The translations under genes and the position numbers were made by a program. 64,000 nt of DNA. Source: Acanthopleura granulata. Taxonomy: Eukaryota > Mollusca > Polyplacophora > Chitonida > Chitonidae. This document shows positions 53,301-62,300 of this stretch, piece after piece. The number at the start of each line of letters is the position of its first letter. The first letter of the stretch is position 1. The notes beneath the pieces were generated by a model that worked only from the letters and a program-made list of their open reading frames with translations, was not told the origin of the DNA and did no database searches. The stretch is from NCBI GenBank assembly GCA_016165875.1, contig JABBOT010000080.1, forward strand, positions 747,667 through 811,666, given 5' to 3'.

Positions 53301-56300
53301 AATTAAGAATTTGGTTTTACTGAAATTCACACAGAAATGAAGCTTCTGCAATCACTCATTACGGATATTATAGCCATCATAAGTTGTACAAAACATATTA
53401 AGTTTAAATAAATGACAGGTTTAAGAGGTAAGAAATACTGTGACAGTTTCTTATGTGTTTTTTTACACTTCTTAGATATACCTATGTGTAGCAATGCTAT
53501 TGTCCATGCTTTACATTACTGGACAAAGGTCTCTTGGGTCATACCACTTTCACCAAAGAGGTGTTTTCGGAAATGGCAGGTACATGTACCTATTTACAGG
53601 CTTGTGATATACATGGTTCATTGGACGTTATAGTGCCAGTTCATTCTCATCATAATTGTACAGCCATTTTTGTCTTGTGTGTGATGCAGGGAGGATCTGG
53701 GAATACCATGACAGCTTATGTGTTGATAGCTCTGGAAATGTGCAGGGATTTGAACCAATCCGTGGTGAGTATACATGTGTCATATCTGGGTTTGAACCAA
53801 TCCGTGGTGAATATACATGTCACCTCTGGGTTTGAACCAATCTGTGGTGAATATTCCTATGTGTCACTCTGGGTTTGAACCAATCCGTGGTGATTATGCA
53901 TGTGTCACCTCTGGGTTAGAACCAATCCGTGGTGATTATACATGTGACACCTCTGGGTTAGGACCAATCCATGGTGAGTATGTATGTGTCATCCCTGAGT
54001 TTGAACCAATCAGTGATGTGTATACATATGTCACCTGTGGTTTTGAACCAATCCGTTGTGAGTACATGTGTCACCTCTGGGTTAGAACCAATCCGTGGTG
54101 AGTACACATATTTCACCTCTGGGTTATGACTAATCCATGGTGAGTATAAATGTGTCACCTCTGGGTTTGAATCAATCCGTGGTGAATATACATGTGACCT
54201 CTGGGTTTGAACCAATCCGTGGTGAGTATTTCTATGTGTCATCTCTGGGTTTGAAACAATCTGTGGTGAGTATACATGTGTCACTCTGGGTTTGAACCAA
54301 CCAGTGGTGAGTATACATGAATCACCTCTGGTTGTGAACCAATCCGTGGTGAGTACATGTATCACCTCTGGGTTAGAACCTATCCATGGTGAGTACACAT
54401 TTGTCACCTCTGGGTTATAACTAATCCGTGGTGAGTATACATGTGTCATGTCTGGGTTTGATCCAATCCGTGGTGAATATACATGTGTCATCTCTGGGTT
54501 TGAACCAATCCGTGGTGAGTATACATGTGTCACCTCTGGGTTTGAACCAGTCCGTGGTGAGTATACATGTGTCACCTCTGGGTTAGGACCAGTCCACGGT
54601 GAGAATGCATTTGTCACCTCTGGGTTAGAACCAATCCATGGTGACTATACATCTGTCATCTCTGGGTTTGAATCAATCTGTGGTGAGTATACATGTGTCA
54701 CATCTGTGTTAGAACTCATCTGTGGTGAGCATACATTTGTCACCTCTGGGTTAGAACTAATCAGTGTTGAGCATACATGTGGCACCTATGGGTTTGACCC
54801 AATCCGTGGTGAGTATACATGTGGCACCTTTGGGTCCTGTTCCAGCAGTCTTTGCTCAGAGGTGTATGATTTGTTATGAAATATAGAACAAGTGCAAATT
54901 CACAATAGATCTGATGTCCTGATCTGATGGGTAGTTTATTTTTTATTCTGCATTTAGGCCACTATTGAATATCCCGTGTAAAAAGATAGGCTGCCAAAAG
55001 TATACAAGGGGCTTAAAATATCAAAATAGCTGGGTGTGCCTCGAGCAGGCACTAGTGGAAATCTGGTTGGCCTAAGGTTATTTTAATTTGACTTAAAAAT
55101 AACTTCTGTTCTCCTAGTTTTATCCTAACAGTATGGATTTATTATAAAATGTAAGTTGTCATGTGAGTCTCCAGTCTAGGCTGTCTTCCATTCCAGTTGC
55201 TTATGGGAATGTGCCTGCAATCTGTATATGGTTGTGGGTTTTCCCTGAACTTTGTCATGGACGAAATTTTAGGTCATTTAGTCTAGTTGTTTATCATGGA
55301 GCTGTTTGGTATTGTAGCCCCAGTATCTGGAGGTGCTCTCTGCTGTGAGGGGGAATCTGGAGGGCTCTATTGATGGCACCTCTGACCCCTATAACCTGGC
55401 TATCATGGCCTACGCCCTGCAGCTGTCAAACAGACCCTCTGTGGACAGGATCCTCACCAAACTGGAAGCCAGTGCCCTCATGGATTCAGGTAAATCAGTG
55501 AAGAGTTGCATTGCTAGTTATTGGTTCAAGTAGGCAGCATGATGAGTTTCCTGCTTTGCCTGTCAGAACTAGTGGAATGTAAAGTGCTCAAGGTCTTCAG
55601 CTAGTCAACACTTTATACTTGCCAGTCTTACATTCAGTAATGGTGAAAACTGTAGGTCATGATCAGAGTATGGGATCATGTGACATGACCTGCTGTTAGT
55701 ACCCTGATCAGAGTATGGGATCATGTGACATGACCTGCTGTTAGTACCCTTATTAGAGTATGGGATCATGTGACATGACCTGCTGTTAGTCCCCTGATCA
55801 GCATGGGATCATGTCACATGACCTGCTGTTAGTACCCTGATCAGTATGGGATCATGTGACATGACCTGCTGTTTGTCCCCTGATCAGTATGGGATCATGT
55901 GACATGACCTGCTGTTAGTACTCTGATCAGAGTATGAGATCATGTGACATGACCTGTTAGTACCCTGATCAGAGTATGGGATCATGTGACATGATCTGCT
56001 GTTACTACTCTGATCAGTATGGAATCATGTGACATGACCTGCTGTTAGTCCCCTGATCAGTATGGGATCATGTGACATGACCTGCTGTTAGTACCCTTAT
56101 CAGTATGGGATCACGTGACATGACCTGCTGTTAGTACCCTGATCAGTATGGAATCATGTGACATGACCTGCTGTTAGTACCCTGATCAGTATGGGATCAC
56201 GTGACATGACCTGCTGTTAGTACCCTGATCAGAGTATGGGATCACGTGACATGACCTGCCGTTAGTACCCTGATCAGTAGCTTGTTGTGGTAAGATGTAC

Positions 56301-59300
56301 ATGTAATACTATTTCTTGCAGCAAGTGATCCATATTGTTAGATAGTAGTGTATGAACATGTATGCATGCATGTATGCTGAGACTCCCAGGCAGTCACTCA
56401 ACAAAACTGTGAGATTTCACTTGAACTCATTAGTGAAACATAACGGGTTAATCAGACCTTTATCAACAACAACAGCAGCAAGAACCTCCACAAAAACTCT
56501 CCATGTGTTTTCTCAGTTTAGCTACATATATCTGACTAATGTATTGACATCGTATCTCTCATCAGAACAGAGCTAAACAAGGCAGACATCCACATTTAGA
56601 TTGCATTTGCTTAAATCATTATCCCATACCCAGGTTGCAATGGCTGTCCATAAACTCAGCCAATCTGTCAGTGAAGACTTCAACCATATAGATTGATCTT
56701 GCTCTGTGTTGGTTTCTTCAGTTAGCTGTGTAAAGGTCCTCTTATAAATGAAAGAGATGGGCTGAATGACTGGTTGGATAAAGTTACATTATTTCACCAG
56801 ATGCAGTAAAAGCTGTCAGTGAAAATTCTGTTCATGAACTGCTCACCTGTACACAATGAATGTTCCTTCAGGTATGAAGTACTGGAAACTGAGCACAGAT
56901 GAGAAGACTGAGAACACTTGTAACCGATGTCATCGTCAAAACAACCAGGTAGAGATGGCCTCGTTTGTTCTGTTGACGTACGTGAAGAGACGTGACCTGC
57001 CATCAGCGCTTCAGGTGGCTCGCTACCTCATGTCTGTCAAGAACCCATTGGGCGGCTTCTACAGTACGCAGGTAAGACAACTGGCCAGTCTAAGCCTCTT
57101 CCTATTAGCATCTGCATGAAAAGACTGCATGGGAATTCTATCAGTGATCATTTCTCACAGAAACATGAAGGCAAAATGGATTCTGTGAATTGATATTAAC
57201 CATGCACACAAGAAAGAGCAGTGAACATTGATGTAAAAGTACGCATGTGTTTTATATCATATATTCATGTAACATGTGTAAACTGTATGTGGAACAGAAG
57301 TTGTGTAAGTTACAATTGGTATGCAGCTTTGTTTTATGCTGGAATGCTTGGAAATGTTTGAAACTGAGTTGTTGAAATGAATTTGTTTCTGTTGTAACAT
57401 GATGTTGATGGTGAACACGTCCTGCATGTGCTGATCACATGAATTGGATGCAAACTGAACTGTTTCATAAATTCCAAATGGGCTAATTTTGGAAAAAGCT
57501 CATTCTTGCAGCAGCCAGATTCCGGTTGATTAGTGAGGCTGTTTCCTCTAAAATACTTCCTGAAGTTAGTCATTTGCAGCTTTAAGCCAGGAGATTTGGC
57601 AGGTACCTGGCCATAGGCTGTGGCTTTCTGATGGGTCTCATGGGTTCCCTTCCAACCTTAAAACTGTATAACTAATTGCTGACTCTAGGGTTGCATCCCC
57701 TGGGTCAGTCTGTCAGAACATAGTTTTCCAAACGGTATTGAAATGGAAATTGGTACATGGCTTGGTCATGACAATTTTCAGATCAAGTTCAAGATTAGAG
57801 CTGTTTCATAAATGAAATGATAGGCAGGTTTGTTCTGGTTTGGGTTTTAAAGGTAGCTGTCCTTGATGGCTCAAACCAGTAGGGATTATGGTGTATATGG
57901 CATAAAACTCCAATCAAATAAACAAATGAATCTAACCTAGTAGGGACATGTATTGAGACAGCAATACTTTCAGATTTTATATGTATATAGGTGTGTGCAT
58001 GTGCACTCGTGTGTGTGTGTGTGGTCACGATGAAACATCTGGTTTACATTGCATTAAGAAGTGTCCAAACATTTGACATGTAATGTACGTTAATACAAAG
58101 GTCTTTAGCTGACAAATGATTTCCTGAACATGCCTGCCAATGATTAGATCCTATCAGATTTGATTTTACTCTGAACCTGATTTGTGTGTGTGTATGACAG
58201 GACACGGTGTGGGGACTGCAGGCCCTGGCGGAGTTCAGCATGGCCACACGCCTCAGTGGTCAGCAGTTCTCTGTGGCTCTCTCCATGGGTCCAGACTGGA
58301 GGAGAGATTATACTGTGGATTCCACCAACTCGCAAATTGTGCAGAGATATGAATTGGTATGTACCTCAGTTTTTGTGCAAGATGTCACTACATAGGTCGT
58401 TGTAACAAAAATTCTTTTAACAGCTGAATGGTAATGGATATTTTTGTTCAGGAATCTTTTCATACATTGCGTCTACTTATCTCTCTCACTTAATAATGCA
58501 AGCCCCATTGTTTGAAGGTGAAAGGCTGTGCATGATTAAAGCTGCTGCTATTCTTTCTACATCAGTTTATGGCATTTTGGAATATTCCAGGGTGAAACAA
58601 GAATCAATAGAGAGAAAAGACAGTATAAAAAGTTACTCTGTCTTAGCTGCTCTGCTGATCAGAAAGCTTTGATGTATTACTGGCACATCCGCAGAGTGGG
58701 CAGTGTATGCAGCCTGCAGATTTGAAATATGTCTACAGTTACCAAGAGTACATGTAGCAAGGTTAATTTGTAAATGTTGTGGGCCACCCATAAACAATAG
58801 CTGATTGTTTCTTCATGTATCAACATGGATATGTTTGTTTTTGTGTTGCAACGCAAGTGAAAGTCGTCTTCATGACATGCTGAACTTATATTTTACACTT
58901 GCCTCTCAGCTTCACATCCGTACACGCTGAATAACAGTGAATTGTGCACTAAATGGGGGTATCATTGTCTTGTTTTTTTAGTATTTCACTTCCACTTGGG
59001 CTAGTTCCTGAAATAAAAAATGTATGGTGTTGTTTTAAGTTATATTTAATGTTATTGTGCATACTTGGAATTTGACTTTTACAGAAAGATGAGGAAATTG
59101 ATGGGAACACTGTTCAGGTGACAGTTGACGCATCGGGGACTGGTACTGGGCTGGTAGAGGTATGTGTCGCTCTCATGCTTAGGTGTGCTATTATCCATCG
59201 TTCATTTGGTTACCCGCCTTTGAACATTTTGAATTATACGTCTATATTCTTGAAAGAAAACATCGTAAGTTATATTCTTTGAACATGACATGCCCTCCTC

Positions 59301-62300
59301 AGTTGAACAGGCCTGACATGGACTGTGTGTATACATGGTGTAGTGTGTCAGGTTGAGAAATTTGGTCAGATTGAGCCACAAAAAAATAGATTTGTTGTAG
59401 TTTTGAAGTAATCACAAACTCATGTTGTTCTGTTATCCATAAAAATATAGATTGTAAGGCCATAGTTAACACAAAAGTGAACGGCGCATCTGCTCAGATA
59501 GCATTCTTACTTTGTTAGCCACCATTTCAGATAAATCCTGGCTGAAGTGAATGAAACAGATCACCTGTGTACAGGTGGGACTTGTAGCCTACTCTTTACA
59601 GGTATTGTTTTAAAAATGGTGCAAAAAGCTCACTTCAGTGCTGGGCTTTAAGTGAGAAGGAGTAAATCTGTTTTTTAATGCCCACATTCACAGATTGGAA
59701 GTCAGTATTACACAACCGAGCAGGAGTCAAACAATCGACTGAAGCTGAGAGTGGCAACACGCAGTCGTAATCCCGGTGTGATGGAGTTCACCAGCTGTGT
59801 ACAGTAAGTAATAGCCAGGTGTAGGAGTTCACTACCTGTGTAAGGTAAGTAATCCCCAGGTGAAGGAGTTCACCAGCGTTGAACCATACACCTATGTACA
59901 GTAAGTCTATATATATGATGGGTGTTTTATGCTATTGTACTAACAGAATGGCTGCCAGCATTATGATGGGAGGAAGGCAGGCAGTGCCCACCAGGTAGTG
60001 TAATAATGTAATGATTGCTGAATGTAGCTGCCAGTTGGTGTAATGATATCTTGGTATCTGACTGTAGCCGCCAGCTGGTGTAGTGATGTAATGGTATCTG
60101 ACGGTAGCTGCCAGCCGGTGTAATGATGTGATGGTATCTGACCGTAGCTCCCAGCCAGTGTAATGATGTAATGGTATCTGACGGTAGCTGATATCTGGTG
60201 TAATGATGTAATGGTGTCTGACCTAGCTGCCAGATGGTGTAATGATGTAATGGTATCTGACGGTAGCTGCCAGCTGGTGTAATGATGTAATGGTATCTGA
60301 CGGTAGCTGCCATCTGGTATAATGATGTAATGGTATCTGACTGTAGCTGCCAGCTGGTGTAATGATGTAATGGTATCTGACAGTAGCTGCCATCTGGTGT
60401 AATGATGTAATGGTATCTGACGGTAGCTGCCAGCCGGTGTAATGATGTAATGGTATCTGACGGTAGCTGATAGCCGGTGTAATGATGTAATGGTATCTGA
60501 CTGTAGCTGCCAGCCGGTGTAATGATGTAATGGTATCTGACCGTAGCTGATAGCCGGTGTAATGATGTAATGGTATCTGACGGTAGCAGCCAGCTGGTGT
60601 AATGATGTAACAATATTTGATGGTAGCTACCAGCTTATGTAATGGTATCTGACTGTAGCTGCCAGCTGGTATAATGATGTCATGGTATCTGACCGTAGCT
60701 GCCAGCTGGTATAATGATGTCATGGTATCTGACTGTAGCTGCCAGCTGGTATAATGATGTAAGGGTATATGACTGTAGATGACAGCTAGAGTATTAAGTA
60801 AGGGTTATCACCTGAGTTGGAGGTGACTGATGGCAGTTATTCACCTGGTCAGCAGTCATATAACACACGGAGATACATTAGCCCTGAGGTTTATCGTGTA
60901 CCCCCTGAATAACCTCGATCAGTCACCCAAAGTGAAGGTCATAACCCACTTACTTACTGGCTCTTTTGTTCGTACGCGAGTCTTTATGTTGTGTATCGCC
61001 AGTTTCAAGGGAACAGTCCCTGCTGTTCATTGGTCTCAATTTGTTCTGGGGAATATATTTACCGTGAGACATGTATGGAGAACTTCATGTAATGCGACTC
61101 CACACAGTTGGTGAATATGCTGACTTCGTACTGAAGGCATCAGCAGCATGTTCATCGACGACAGTGACAGTCTGTTTCTCAGGCAAATTATGGAATGGTT
61201 TGAAAACTTTTGTTGGCTGTGAAATCTTTGACCAGCAGAAATCATGCACTAGAGCAAGATTTATCTGCTGTACCAGAGGCACGTTGTTGAGAAGTGGGAA
61301 TTCGGATGAGCTGTGTCGAAAACAGGACATGTTCAGTCCAATAACCAGCAATTAGTCTTTTATTATGATTTACTTGTATTTGCAAAAATATAAAGCATTA
61401 TCGTACTGGAGTGGTGTGGATACTCAAATCCCGCCATATCATATATGGGTAGGACAGAGTAGGAGTAGGACGTAGGATTCAGGTCAAACCATAGTAAGTT
61501 TGTGCATGGAAGACATGATCTGTTTGTAATGTAAAGGTCTAAAAATTTCGTCAGTGTAGACAGGAGGTTAATGTCTGGGACGATGCCACTATCAGAATTT
61601 ATGTCTAAAATCACTTGTGATGCTTGTATATTATTGTATTTTTGCAGTCAGATTGTTGTTGTTGTTTTTTTTAAGAGCAGATGTGACCCATACACTGATT
61701 TGATAGTCATGTAGTGTTACATGAAGGTTGATTTAGGTCATCTATAACTTTGCACACAGGACTGCGGGATGAATAAGTCCCTTATACACCTCTTATCAAC
61801 ACCTGTGATCAGAGAAACTGGGCGATACATACCAAAAAGACTCGCGGAAAACAAAAGAGCCAGTATGTAATGTAATGGTGTCTGACTGTATACGGCAGCA
61901 AGAGTAATAATGTAATGGTACCTGACTGTAGATGATAGATTTATTTATTTATTTATTTGATTGGTGTTTTATGCCGTACTCAAGAATGTTTCACTTATAC
62001 GGCGGCGGCCAGCATTATGGTGGGAGGAAACCAGGCAGAGCCCAGGGAAAACCCATGACCAGACGCAGCATGCTAACTGACTGGGCCACAAAGGCCCCCA
62101 TAGATGATAAGTTAATAATGTAACGGTACCTGACTGTAGATGACAGAGTAATAATGTAATGGTACCTGACTGTAGATAACAGAGTAATATTGTAATGGTA
62201 CCTGACTGTAGACAGAGTAATAATGTAATGGTATCTGACTGTAGATGACAGAGTAATAATGGTATATGACTATAGATGACAGAGTAATAATGTAATGGTG

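Noticed and set aside
53817..54879. Frames of 94-219 codons on both strands
   Set aside because: They arise from the 42-bp donor-site array; only exon n at its left edge is coding.
59927..60723. Minus-strand frames of 166-228 codons
   Set aside because: They arise from the 40-bp array.
60830..61355. Overlapping ~90-codon frames inside the TIR element
   Set aside because: No transposase motif recognised and both strands are open; not callable as genes.
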